Source of the DNA: Actinoplanes sandaracinus
Lineage (GTDB): Bacteria > Actinomycetota > Actinomycetes > Mycobacteriales > Micromonosporaceae
DNA: 35,084 nucleotides
Assembly: GCF_030009775.1 (NCBI RefSeq)
Contig: NZ_JASCTH010000012.1
Location: forward strand, 246,072 to 281,155
Reading direction: 5' to 3'
Shown: piece after piece, positions 1 through 8,068 of the stretch
Layout of the letters: each line of letters begins with the position of its first letter
Position numbering within the stretch: the stretch's first letter is position 1
The notes under the pieces: generated by a model
The model's database searches: none
The model's input: the letters and a program-made list of their open reading frames with translations, nothing else
What the model was told of the DNA's origin: nothing
Position numbers and translations under genes: made by a program

Positions 1-50
1 GGTTTTTAAACAAAACCACCGGCCACGCCGGGCCCATTCCATTCGGGGGG

Positions 51-70
51 CGGGCGGTGGTCACCGCCCG
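51..70 (-). terminator. Hairpin after the sugar-binding protein gene
   Basis: CGGGCGGTG at 51-59 is the reverse complement of CACCGCCCG at 62-70, so the RNA can fold into a GC stem just past the stop of the leftward solute-binding protein gene at 86. There is no clear U-tract directly after it on the minus strand, so a role as terminator is an inference. If it does stop transcription, the binding protein would be the last gene of its unit and permease genes would have to lie elsewhere. Confidence 0.4.
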
Positions 71-85
71 CGCCGCGCGTCACGC

Positions 86-1396
86 CTATTTGCCGAGGTC
101 GGCCAGGTTCTCGTGGTACGGCTTGGCGATCTCGTCCAGGAACGCGTCCGGGGTCTTCGAGCCGTTGATCAGCCCCTGGGTGCCCGCGACCATGACGTCG
201 TAGTAGCCGGGCGCCGGCCAGTCGGGGTAGAAAGCGAGCCCGTCACTGGTCGAGATCTTGTTGAAGGTCTCGACGAGTTCCCTGTTCTTCGGGTCGGTGA
301 TCTGCGACGCGTCGGCCGCGACCGGGACACCGCCGCTGTTGCCGAGCAGCGCCTGCACCTCCGGCGACATGGTGATGTCGATGAAGTCGTACGCCAGCGC
401 CTTGGCCTTGCTCTTCTCCGGCACCACCCAGAGGTTGCCGCTGGAGCCCGGGTGCAGCTTGTTGCCCGGGAAGAGGAAGGTGCCCCACTCGAAGTCCTTG
501 ATCTCCTTGGCGAACCGGCCGTACCACCAGGATCCGGAGATCAGGATCGGGAACCTGCCTTGGGTGAAGGAGACGCCCATGTCCTCGGCCCTGATGCCGG
601 CCGAGTCCTTGCCGATGTAGCCCTTGGCGACCCAGTCGGCGAAGGTCTGCGCGCCGTAGGTGAACTGCGGCCCCTTGAAGTCCACCTTGTTCTTGAAGAG
701 CTGGTAGTCGTCGATGAACGCCCGGTCCGCCTTCGACAGGGCCAGCTCGTAGAAGATCTGCTGGGCCGGGTACTCGGCGCCGCCGACCGCGAGCGGGGTC
801 ACCTTGTTCGCGACGAAGGTGTCCATCACCTTGGTGAACTCGTCGAGGGTGGCCGGGACCGCCAGTTTGTGCTGCTCGAAGAGCTTCTTGTTGTAGAAGA
901 CGGTGACGAACTCGCCGTAGTTGGGCACGCCGAAGAACTTGCCGCCGCCCATAATGCCGTCTTCGTCGTACTTGGCGGTGGCCTGCAGGCTGGCGCTCAG
1001 CTTCTTGTCCCAGCCGCGCTTCGCCGCCTCCGCGGAAAGGTCGGTGAGCAGGCCCTGCTTGGAGAGCAGGCCGGCGGTCGCGTTGCCCTTGTTGTATTCC
1101 AGGATGTCGGGCGCGCTGTCGGAGTTGAGGATCATCTGGGCGTTCTGCTGGATCTGCTCGAAGCCCTTCTCCTCGAACTTGACCTCGACGCCGGGGTGGC
1201 TCGCCTTGAAGAGTTCGATCGCCTTGTTCCAGGCGACGCCCATGGCGCTCTCCGGCGCCTCGTAGTGCCAGAGGGTCAGGACCTTCGCGTCGGCGCCCTC
1301 GGTGGATCCGTCGTCGCCGCTGCTGCAGGCGGTGAGGCCGAGGGTCGCTGCCAGAAGGAGAGCACCGGCGGCCAGGCCGGAGCGTGATCGGAACAT
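86..1396 (-). CDS. Carbohydrate ABC transporter substrate-binding lipoprotein
   Basis: A 436-residue extracellular solute-binding protein of the sugar family (SBP_bac_1 type). It should capture a mono- or oligosaccharide outside the membrane and pass it to an ABC permease. The start at 1396 is chosen because GGGAGG lies six bases upstream and the protein then opens with a lipoprotein signal: positive residues (MFRSRS), a hydrophobic stretch and the lipobox LTAC with Cys24, followed by a Ser/Gly/Asp-rich linker. The mature part begins with KVLTLWHYE and contains the typical APDILEY and LISGSWWYG segments. It is the third gene of a collinear leftward set (GH3, LacI, SBP), with 124 bases and its own palindromic operator in front. 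No permease or ATPase gene is visible in the window. The exact sugar cannot be read from sequence; the neighbouring GH3 enzyme suggests a plant-glycan product. Confidence 0.9.
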   Translation of the reverse strand: MFRSRSGLAAGALLLAATLGLTACSSGDDGSTEGADAKVLTLWHYEAPESAMGVAWNKAIELFKASHPGVEVKFEEKGFEQIQQNAQMILNSDSAPDILEYNKGNATAGLLSKQGLLTDLSAEAAKRGWDKKLSASLQATAKYDEDGIMGGGKFFGVPNYGEFVTVFYNKKLFEQHKLAVPATLDEFTKVMDTFVANKVTPLAVGGAEYPAQQIFYELALSKADRAFIDDYQLFKNKVDFKGPQFTYGAQTFADWVAKGYIGKDSAGIRAEDMGVSFTQGRFPILISGSWWYGRFAKEIKDFEWGTFLFPGNKLHPGSSGNLWVVPEKSKAKALAYDFIDITMSPEVQALLGNSGGVPVAADASQITDPKNRELVETFNKISTSDGLAFYPDWPAPGYYDVMVAGTQGLINGSKTPDAFLDEIAKPYHENLADLGK

Positions 1397-1461
1397 AGCC
1401 GTCCTCCCAGGGGGACTGGTCGAGGAAGTCGCTGGGGAAGCGAAACGGTCAAGCGAGGCTC

Positions 1462-1479
1462 CGTCGAAGCGCTTCGACG
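1462..1479. promoter_or_regulatory. LacI-family operator palindrome upstream of the SBP gene
   Basis: CGTCGAAGCGCTTCGACG is a perfect 18-bp palindrome with the central GCGC typical of LacI-family operators, in which the hinge helix opens the central CpG. It lies 66 bases before the SBP start. The core recurs upstream of the GH3 gene at 5623-5638. The adjacent LacI-type regulator is the obvious ligand-controlled repressor; binding itself is inferred. Confidence 0.85.
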
Positions 1480-1520
1480 ATGGCTCTTGTCGAGACGCTA
1501 TGGAACGAGCGTGGCTCATG

Positions 1521-2558
1521 TCAACGGTGTGACGTGGAGATTTCGCGGCAGCTGTCCCGCTCGACCAGGCTCGGTTCGAGCAGGCGGGTGTACTCGACGC
1601 GACGGCCTTCCAGCAGCCGCATCGCGGTCTCCACGGCCAGCGTGCCGACGTCGTGCGCGGGGATGTCGATCGAGGTCAGGTTGACCGGCATCGAGATCGC
1701 CACGTCCCGTGGGCAGATCGCCACGATCGAGATGTCCTCGGGCACCCGGCGGCCGGTGGCCCGCAACAGGTCCAGCAGCGGCCGCAGCGCCTCCTCGTTG
1801 TGCACCACCAGCGCGGTGAGGCCGTCGAGTTCGGCGTCCAGGTCGGCCATGCAGGAGCGGACACCCTCGGCGCCCGGCTCGCACGGGTGCGTCACCGTCC
1901 GCAGGCCGAGGTCGGCCGACGCCTCCAGGAAACCGGCGAGGAAGCGGTCCGCATATGTCGTCTGCCGCCGGTAGACCGCCGGCGACGGGCCCACCAGCCC
2001 GATCCTGCGGTGGCCGTGCCCGGCCAGGTGGGACAGGGCCGTCCGGGCCGCCGCGCCGAAGTCGAGGTCGACGCAGGCGATGCCGGTGTGGTCGGCGGGC
2101 AGGCCGATCAGCACGGATGGCTGCTTCAGCTTGCGCAGGGCCGGGATGCGCAGATCGTCGCGCTCCAGGTCCATCAGTATCAACGCGTCGACCATGGTGC
2201 TGTGCGCGACCCGCTCCAGGCCGGCGGTGCCCTCGTCCTTGGTCAGGAGCAGGACATCATGGTTGTACGACCGGGCGGCGGTCACCACGGCGGTGGCGAA
2301 CTGCATGATGACCGGCACGTTCACGTCCACCCGCAGCGGCGCGACCAGGGCGATCACGTTGGTCTTGCTGCTGGCCAGGGCACGGGCGCCGGCATGCGGG
2401 TGGAACCCGAGCTCGGCGATGGCGGCCTGCACCCGGGCCCGGGTCTCCGCCGAGATCGGGCGACGGCCGCTCAGGACGTAGGACACCGTGCTGGGCGACA
2501 CTCCGGCCGCTTTGGCGACGTCGTTGATCGTCGGCACGGAGCCTCCCCAAGTCGCCAC
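1521..2558 (-). CDS. LacI family transcriptional regulator
   Basis: A 345-residue sugar-responsive repressor. The N-terminus carries the LacI helix-turn-helix (TINDVAKAAGVSPSTVSYVL, residues about 10-29), then the hinge segment with ALASSKTN that inserts into the operator centre, and a periplasmic-binding-protein-like effector domain to the C-terminus. Two GTG starts are possible: 2558 (GGAAGGA six bases upstream) and 2537 (GGGGAGG four bases upstream, giving VPTINDV). The longer form is given; the shorter one is about as likely. It sits between the GH3 gene (69 bases upstream) and the SBP gene. Both flanking genes carry the same palindrome, so it most likely represses both and releases on binding a sugar taken up by the SBP system. 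The gene has no obvious copy of the palindrome of its own. Confidence 0.93.
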   Translation of the reverse strand: MATWGGSVPTINDVAKAAGVSPSTVSYVLSGRRPISAETRARVQAAIAELGFHPHAGARALASSKTNVIALVAPLRVDVNVPVIMQFATAVVTAARSYNHDVLLLTKDEGTAGLERVAHSTMVDALILMDLERDDLRIPALRKLKQPSVLIGLPADHTGIACVDLDFGAAARTALSHLAGHGHRRIGLVGPSPAVYRRQTTYADRFLAGFLEASADLGLRTVTHPCEPGAEGVRSCMADLDAELDGLTALVVHNEEALRPLLDLLRATGRRVPEDISIVAICPRDVAISMPVNLTSIDIPAHDVGTLAVETAMRLLEGRRVEYTRLLEPSLVERDSCREISTSHR

Positions 2559-2627
2559 AGCGTGTCCTTCCGTCGATCCTACTGATCAGCGCCGGGTGCG
2601 CCCGGACGGGCACACCCCCGCCCCCCG

Positions 2628-5537
2628 TCATCGAATGCTGAACGTGGCCAGGCGCAGGCCCGGGCCGGGCACCAGATAGACGTCCTGGCGACCGGAGAAC
2701 CGGGCGAGCGTGGCGGTCACGGTCGCGTACCGGTAGACGCCCCCGGTGTCGGCGAGTGTCGCGGTGCCGAGCAGGCGTCCGGCGGGCGAGCCCAGGCGCA
2801 CCTCGATGCTTCCGCTGCCCGCGGCACGGGCGGTGAAGGTGGTGCCACCACGCAGGGCGGCGTCCTTGAAGGCGATCCAGTCACCGGCCGCCGAGGCGCC
2901 GACCACGGTGCCGCGGGCCTTGGTCTCGTCGAGCAGGCGAGCTCCGGCGTACGCGTCGAAGGTCTCCGCCCTGGTCTCCTGGCGGAGATCCCGCGGCGGG
3001 ATCGTCTCACCGCGAACCGCGAGGGTGGCCCGCTGCCGGATGTCGCTCGACGACGAGCCGAGCAGCACGTCGTGAACCGCGGTCTCGGTCACCCAGCGCT
3101 GCCGGGTCTGATCCCAGCGGGCCAGATCGGCGGGCTTCAGCGCGAACGTGACGGTCTCCGACTCACCCGGCGCCAGGGTGACCTTCTCGAAGGCCCGCAG
3201 CTGCTTGTTGGGCTGGGCGTCGCGGGAGGTGCGCTGGTGGGTGTAGAGCTGGACCACCTCGTCACCGGCCCGCTTCCCCGCATTGGTGATCCGCACGCTC
3301 ACGTGGCCGTCCTTCACGACCGGCACGCCGTAGCGGAACCGCGTGTAGGACAGGCCGTGACCGAACGCGTAGAGCGGCGTGGCCTCGCTGTACAGGTAGG
3401 TCTGGTTCGTGTTGACGATGTCGTACTGGAGCAGGTCGGCCGGGAGCTGGCCGGTCGACCGGTACCAGGTCTGGGTCAGCCGGCCGGCCGGGTTGACGTC
3501 GCCGTAGAGCACGTCGGCGACCGCGTGCCCGGTCTCGGCGCCGGCGTGGGTGGTCCAGAGGATGCCGGGCACGTGGGCCTGCGCCCAGTTGATCGTCTGC
3601 GGGTAGCTGCTCTGCAGCACCACGACCGTGCGCGGGTTGGCCGCCTTGACCGCCTTGATCAGGGCCTCCTGGCGGGCGCCGAGATCGGTGGAGGCCCGGT
3701 CGTGGACCTCCCGGCCGGCGACGAACGGGTCGGTGCCGACGACGACCACCGCGGTCTGCGCCTTCTTCGCCCGCGCGGCGGCCTCGGCGACACCGTCGAC
3801 CAGCACCTCCCTGGCGAACTTCGCCGCACCGGCGGCGTCCGGGGACCCGAGGGTCAGGTTGCCGTCGGCGCCGACGGTCACGTAGTGGTTGGCCCCGAAC
3901 CAGGACTCCTGCGTCTCATAGCCGGTGTAGCGCAGCACGAACGTGCCGTCGGCCTGCCGCTCCTGCTTGAACTGCTGCTGCACGAACCAGCCGTTCGGCT
4001 CGTCGGCGTTGGCCACGAACGGGCCCCAGTTGTAGCTGACCAGCTTGCCGTTGGCCACGCTGCGCAGCGTGGAGACGCCGTCACCCCAGTCCACGCTGTC
4101 GAACTGGGCGGCCGGGGTCGCGCTGGTCTCGGTGACGCCCACGGCGGTGGCGCCGGCGGCCACGTAGCGGCCGGTCGACACCTCCTTGAGGGCGATCCGG
4201 TCGGCGCCCGCGCTGGTGGAGACCGACGACGCCCGCTCGGTGATCCCGTCGAGGACGCTCACCCGGTACGGGAGCTGTCCCCCGTACCAGTCGCTGTAGA
4301 GCTTGTCGGCGGTCGGGCCGACGACCGCGACCGAACCGCCGGCCGTCAGCGGGAGAATCCCGTCGTTCTTGAGGAGCACCGCGGCCTCCGCGGCGGTCTC
4401 CCGGGCCAGCGCGCGATGCGCCGGGCTGTCGATCACCGAGGGCGAGATGCGCGCGTACGGGCCACCGTCCGGGTCGAACTCGCCGAGCCGGAAACGGATG
4501 CTCAGCGCGTTGCCCGCCGACCGGTCGATGTCCGCCTCGGTGAGCAGCCCCTGCGCGAGGGCCTCCTTGATCGCGGTGACCGTGGGCACGGCGTTGGTGT
4601 CGTTGACCGTGAAGCTGTCCAGCCCGGCCTTGACGGTGGCGGCGTTCGCCTCGGCCTGGGTGGCGAAATAGGCCTGGGAGCCGGTCAGGTTGGTCGGCGC
4701 CCAGGCGTCGCTGACGTTGAAGAGCCGCTGCTCGCTCCAGTCTCGCACGAGCGTGCCGAGATCGGGGTCGACGGTCGCGGGCCGCCCGTTGATCAGGTTG
4801 TAGGAGGCCATCACACCGGTCGCGGCCTCGTTGGTGAGCGCGATCTCGAACGGCTTGCGGTCGTACTCGTTCAGCACGCGCTGCGGCACGTTCGACGAGG
4901 TCCGGTCGCGTAGCGTCTCGTTGTTGTAGGCGGCGTAGTGCTTGATCGTCGGCGCGGTCTTGAGGTGGTCCGGGTCGTCGCCCTGCAGTCCCCGGCCGTA
5001 GGCGGTGGCGATCGCGCCGGAGAGCAGCGGGTCCTCGGAGTAGCCCTCCTCGTTGCGGCCCCAGCGCGGGTCGCGCAGCAGGTTGACCACCGGCGCCCAG
5101 GTGTTCAGGCCCCAGACGACCGGGTCCTGGGCGTGGAAACCGCGCAACTCGTCGCCGACGGCCGCGCCGACACGCTTGATCAACGACGGATCCCAGGTGC
5201 TGGCCAGACCCACGGCCTGCGGGAACACCGTCGCCGTCGCGTCGATCTTGGCGGAGTTGTTGCGGTAGTCGTTGGACCAGGCGACGCCGTGCAGCGCCTC
5301 GGTGCCGGACTTGAACACCCTCAGGCCGAGCCGCGGGATCGCCGGCTGGTACTGGTGCAGCAGGGAGATCTTCTCATCGAGGGTGAGCCGGCCGACCAGG
5401 TCGTCGACACGGGTGGCCAGGGGCAGGCTCGGGTCACGGAACGGATAGGCCGGATCGGCGGCCCGCGCCGCGCCCGGGGCGATCGGCACGACAAACAGGG
5501 CCGCGACGAGCGCGGTCAGCCCGCGTCTGAGACGCAT
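2628..5537 (-). CDS. Exported glycoside hydrolase family 3 enzyme with beta-trefoil insert and C-terminal CBM
   Basis: A 969-residue secreted GH3 enzyme (beta-glucosidase or beta-xylosidase type), longer than the usual 700-800. The start at 5537 has GAAGGAGAT upstream and gives a Sec signal peptide of about 27 residues (MRLRRG...ARAADP). The (alpha/beta)8 domain spans about 30-350, with GTEALHGVAW (78-87), the RWGRNEEGYSEDP loop (158-170), KHY at 199-201 and the nucleophile Asp277 in NVSDAWAP. The C-terminal alpha/beta domain begins near 380. It is interrupted at about 445-575 by a fascin/beta-trefoil-like module and resumes at AVVVVGTDPF; Glu610 in AGREVHDR is a candidate acid/base. An Fn3-like domain (about 740-840) and a CBM6-like domain (about 860-969) follow. 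It is the first gene of the leftward set and is preceded by the LacI palindrome. Family assignment is secure; the substrate is not. Confidence 0.93.
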   Translation of the reverse strand: MRLRRGLTALVAALFVVPIAPGAARAADPAYPFRDPSLPLATRVDDLVGRLTLDEKISLLHQYQPAIPRLGLRVFKSGTEALHGVAWSNDYRNNSAKIDATATVFPQAVGLASTWDPSLIKRVGAAVGDELRGFHAQDPVVWGLNTWAPVVNLLRDPRWGRNEEGYSEDPLLSGAIATAYGRGLQGDDPDHLKTAPTIKHYAAYNNETLRDRTSSNVPQRVLNEYDRKPFEIALTNEAATGVMASYNLINGRPATVDPDLGTLVRDWSEQRLFNVSDAWAPTNLTGSQAYFATQAEANAATVKAGLDSFTVNDTNAVPTVTAIKEALAQGLLTEADIDRSAGNALSIRFRLGEFDPDGGPYARISPSVIDSPAHRALARETAAEAAVLLKNDGILPLTAGGSVAVVGPTADKLYSDWYGGQLPYRVSVLDGITERASSVSTSAGADRIALKEVSTGRYVAAGATAVGVTETSATPAAQFDSVDWGDGVSTLRSVANGKLVSYNWGPFVANADEPNGWFVQQQFKQERQADGTFVLRYTGYETQESWFGANHYVTVGADGNLTLGSPDAAGAAKFAREVLVDGVAEAAARAKKAQTAVVVVGTDPFVAGREVHDRASTDLGARQEALIKAVKAANPRTVVVLQSSYPQTINWAQAHVPGILWTTHAGAETGHAVADVLYGDVNPAGRLTQTWYRSTGQLPADLLQYDIVNTNQTYLYSEATPLYAFGHGLSYTRFRYGVPVVKDGHVSVRITNAGKRAGDEVVQLYTHQRTSRDAQPNKQLRAFEKVTLAPGESETVTFALKPADLARWDQTRQRWVTETAVHDVLLGSSSSDIRQRATLAVRGETIPPRDLRQETRAETFDAYAGARLLDETKARGTVVGASAAGDWIAFKDAALRGGTTFTARAAGSGSIEVRLGSPAGRLLGTATLADTGGVYRYATVTATLARFSGRQDVYLVPGPGLRLATFSIR

Positions 5538-5622
5538 AGCGATCTCCTTCGCATTTATATAAGGGCACGGTGGAATGACCGCCCGGCAGCTTGACCAGCG
5601 GTTACCCAATCGGCAAGAATCG

Positions 5623-5638
5623 GTCGAAGCGCTTCGAC
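5623..5638. promoter_or_regulatory. LacI-family operator palindrome upstream of the GH3 gene
   Basis: GTCGAAGCGCTTCGAC is a perfect 16-bp palindrome 86 bases before the GH3 start. Its core is identical to the site at 1462-1479. The shared site ties the hydrolase and the sugar-binding protein into one LacI regulon. It also lies about 130 bases from the divergent flavoprotein gene, which might be co-regulated, though nothing else suggests that. Confidence 0.85.
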
Positions 5639-5766
5639 GATCGGTCACGGAAACAGACGGCAATGACGTATCGGTGAGGGTCACCATAGAACCGTGACGA
5701 TGTGGCGGGCAACCACTCCGCGCAGCTTTGACGGAAATCCACCGGCAACACAGGCAGAATGGCCGG

Positions 5767-7128
5767 GTGCGACTCATCGTGATCGGCGGCGACGCGGCAG
5801 GCATGTCCGCCGCGTCCCAGGCACGGCGCCGGCTCAAGCCCGGCGAACTCGAGATCGTCGCGTTCGAGCGGGGCGACTTCACGTCCTACTCGGCCTGCGG
5901 CATCCCCTACTGGGTGGGCGGGCTGGTCGACGGGCCGGACGCGCTGATCGCCCGCGACCCCGCCACCCACCGGGAGAACGGGATCGAGATCCACACCGGC
6001 CACGAGGTCACCGGCATCGACCTCGCCGCCCGGACCGTCACCGTCCGCTCCGCGAACGGCACCCGCACCGAAGACTTCGACCAGCTCGTGTACGCCACCG
6101 GCGCCAGCCCGATCCGCCCCGGCTGGGCCGACACCCCGGCCCAGGGGATCTTCGGCGTGCAGACCCTCGGGGACGGCGCGGCGCTGCAGGAGTGGCTGCC
6201 CGGCCGGAGGACCGCCGTGGTCATCGGCGCCGGTTACATCGGCGTCGAGATGGCCGAAGCGCTCCAGCGCCGCGGCCTGCGGGTCACCCTGGTCGAACGC
6301 GCCGAGCAGCCGATGTCCATCATCGACCCGGACATGGGCACCCTGGTCGCCGACGCGATCCGCGGCCTCGGCATCGACCTGCGCACCGGCGTCACCGTGG
6401 AAGCCCTGGAGACCGCCGGCGGCCGGGTCAGCGCGGTCGTCACCGACGACGGCGTGCTCCCCGCCGACGTGGTCGTGCTCGGCCTGGGCGTGCGCCCCGA
6501 CACCGCGCTCGCCGACGCCGCCGGGCTGCCCCTCGGAGCGACCGGGGGGCTCGCCACCGACCTGCGGCAGCGCGTCACCGGGCCGGACGGCATCGTCGAG
6601 GGGGTGTGGGCGGCCGGTGACTGCACCCAGGTCACCCACCTGGTCAGCGGACGTCCCATGCACCTGCCGCTCGGAACCCACGCCAACAAGCAGGGGCGGG
6701 TCGCGGGCATCAACATCGGCGGCGGGTACGCCACCTTCCCCGGGGTGATCGGCACCGGCATCACCAAGATCTGCGACCTGGAGGTGGCACGGACCGGGCT
6801 CTCCTCCCGCGAGGCCGAAGCGGCCGGATTCCAGTTCGTCACGGCGACCGTCGAATCCACCAACCGGGCCGGCTACATGCCCGGAGCGGTGCCGATGACC
6901 GTCAAGGTGATCGCCGAACGGGACACCGGGCTGCTGCTCGGCGCCCAGATCGTCGGGCGGACCGAGGCGGCCAAACGCATCGACGCCTTCGCGGTCGCCG
7001 TCTGGAACCGGATGACCGTCACCGACATGACCGCACTCGACCTGGGGTACGCGCCGCCGTACGCCCCGGTGTGGGACCCGGTGCTGATCGCCGCCCGCAA
7101 GGCCACCGAGGCCGCCGAGGCCCGCTGA
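5767..7128 (+). CDS. FAD-dependent oxidoreductase, CoA-disulfide reductase / NADH oxidase type
   Basis: A 453-residue flavoprotein of the single-cysteine disulfide reductase group (CoADR, NADH oxidase and NADH peroxidase relatives). The GTG at 5767 puts the FAD-binding Rossmann motif at the very N-terminus (LIVIGGDAAGMSAA). Cys44 in YSACGIPYWVGG is in the position of the redox-active cysteine of CoA-disulfide reductases. A second Rossmann fold for NAD(P)H follows (VIGAGYIGVEMAEAL, about 157-171), then the FAD motif VWAAGDCTQ and a C-terminal dimerisation domain. No rhodanese extension is present. The ribosome site is weak. It is transcribed divergently from the GH3 gene and converges on the next gene. 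It could reduce CoA disulfide, other low-molecular-weight disulfides or oxygen; the sequence does not decide which. Confidence 0.88.
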   Translation: MRLIVIGGDAAGMSAASQARRRLKPGELEIVAFERGDFTSYSACGIPYWVGGLVDGPDALIARDPATHRENGIEIHTGHEVTGIDLAARTVTVRSANGTRTEDFDQLVYATGASPIRPGWADTPAQGIFGVQTLGDGAALQEWLPGRRTAVVIGAGYIGVEMAEALQRRGLRVTLVERAEQPMSIIDPDMGTLVADAIRGLGIDLRTGVTVEALETAGGRVSAVVTDDGVLPADVVVLGLGVRPDTALADAAGLPLGATGGLATDLRQRVTGPDGIVEGVWAAGDCTQVTHLVSGRPMHLPLGTHANKQGRVAGINIGGGYATFPGVIGTGITKICDLEVARTGLSSREAEAAGFQFVTATVESTNRAGYMPGAVPMTVKVIAERDTGLLLGAQIVGRTEAAKRIDAFAVAVWNRMTVTDMTALDLGYAPPYAPVWDPVLIAARKATEAAEAR

Positions 7129-7145
7129 CACTCGCCGCCGGCCGG

Positions 7146-7697
7146 TTAGGACAGGACCGCCAGGACGGCCGGCGAGCCGTCGCCGTCCCAGGCGCCGGTG
7201 AGGGTGGCGCCGGGCGGGACCGGGCCGAGGACGCGGATCACGGTCAGCTCTCGCGCGCCGGCGGCGTCGCCGCTGCCGCGCAGCCGCAGGGACGGTTCCC
7301 GGCGGACCAGCTCCCCGTCGCTCTCGACCTCCTCCACGGCCTCCCGCCCGGCGGTCCTGATCACCTCGGCCACCTGGGCGGCGTAGACCGGGTCGCCGGC
7401 CGCGTCGTAGACCCAGCGGGTGCCCAGCACCGAGTGTTCGGTGGTGCCGACCAGCCACTGGTCGGCCCCGGCCAGCGGCGCGCCCCGATAGGTGAGCGGC
7501 ACGTGCAGCAACGACCCGTCCCCGGCACGCACGATCATCGTCTCGATGCCGACCTCGCCGGCCGGGTCGTCGAAGCGCGCCGAGGCGACCCGCTCCGGCG
7601 CGGTCGCGGGCCCGGTGTACCAGGAACGGGTGGGCAGCCAGCGGGCGAGCAACTCGGCCTTGCCCGGGACGATCTGTGCCTTGTGGAGGAGCGCCAT
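7146..7697 (-). CDS. Maltokinase N-terminal cap-like domain protein
   Basis: A 183-residue protein opening with MALLHKAQIVPGKAELLARWLPTR, the pattern of the cap domain at the N-terminus of actinobacterial maltokinases (GlgE pathway). Here the domain stands alone, without the kinase. Free-standing copies are common in actinobacteria and are often mis-annotated as branching-enzyme related. It probably folds as the cap beta-sheet and may bind a sugar or a partner protein; no catalytic motif is visible. It ends 17 bases from the stop of the convergent flavoprotein gene. Confidence 0.72.
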   Translation of the reverse strand: MALLHKAQIVPGKAELLARWLPTRSWYTGPATAPERVASARFDDPAGEVGIETMIVRAGDGSLLHVPLTYRGAPLAGADQWLVGTTEHSVLGTRWVYDAAGDPVYAAQVAEVIRTAGREAVEEVESDGELVRREPSLRLRGSGDAAGARELTVIRVLGPVPPGATLTGAWDGDGSPAVLAVLS

Positions 7698-7742
7698 GCC
7701 CGGCAGCCTAAGTCACCGGCACACATCGCCGCAGACCGATCG

Positions 7743-7919
7743 GTGGCCCGCCCCTGGCAGGGTGGGGCCACGCCCTCGCTGAGCGGCGACTGGGGGCACT
7801 CGGCCGCGATCGCGCTGGTCGGCGGCCTGGCGGCCGGCGCCGTGGTGGTCAATGTGGCCGCCGCCGTCCGCGGCCGCCGACACCGGCGGCACGACCCGCT
7901 CCACCCCGCCGGACAGTGA
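7743..7919 (+). CDS. Possible small single-TM protein
   Basis: A 58-codon open frame starting at a GTG. It contains one hydrophobic helix (SAAIALVGGLAAGAVVVNVAAAV) followed by an Arg/His-rich cytoplasmic-looking tail. That is a plausible small membrane protein, but no ribosome site precedes the start and high GC favours chance open frames. It lies in the otherwise gene-free stretch after the cap-like gene. Confidence 0.25.
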   Translation: MARPWQGGATPSLSGDWGHSAAIALVGGLAAGAVVVNVAAAVRGRRHRRHDPLHPAGQ

Positions 7920-7960
7920 CCGTTCCACCCGGCGCCCGGCGGTGTGCGGGCCCACCGGAT

Positions 7961-8044
7961 CGGCCCGCAGCGGGCGCTGCGGGCCGGACCACGGGGGATG
8001 GTCGCATGGTGGCTCCGCCGACGGCCACGGCTTCGGTTCGGCGG
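7961..8044 (-). terminator. Two hairpins downstream of the acyl-CoA dehydrogenase operon
   Basis: CGGCCCGCAGC (7961-7971) pairs perfectly with 7976-7986 around a four-base loop. CCGCCGA (8015-8021) pairs with TCGGCGG (8038-8044). Both follow the stop of the leftward operon at 8069. They lack U-tracts, as is usual in high-GC actinobacteria, and would make a plausible transcript end. Apart from these and the weak small frame at 7743, the stretch 7698-8068 holds nothing I can support. Confidence 0.45.
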
Positions 8045-8068
8045 GGTGGCCGTACGACATCGGCGTTC

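Noticed and set aside
113..1387. Long plus-strand open frame opposite the sugar-binding protein gene
   Set aside because: It is the antisense shadow of a GC-rich gene: Arg/Val/Gly/Leu-rich, no ribosome site, no recognisable domain.
3072..4913. 613-codon plus-strand frame opposite the GH3 gene
   Set aside because: Antisense shadow with low-complexity composition; the minus strand holds a complete GH3 enzyme.
5602..7458. 618-codon minus-strand frame opposite the flavoprotein
   Set aside because: Gly/Asp/Val/Arg-rich shadow crossing a whole recognised gene on the other strand.
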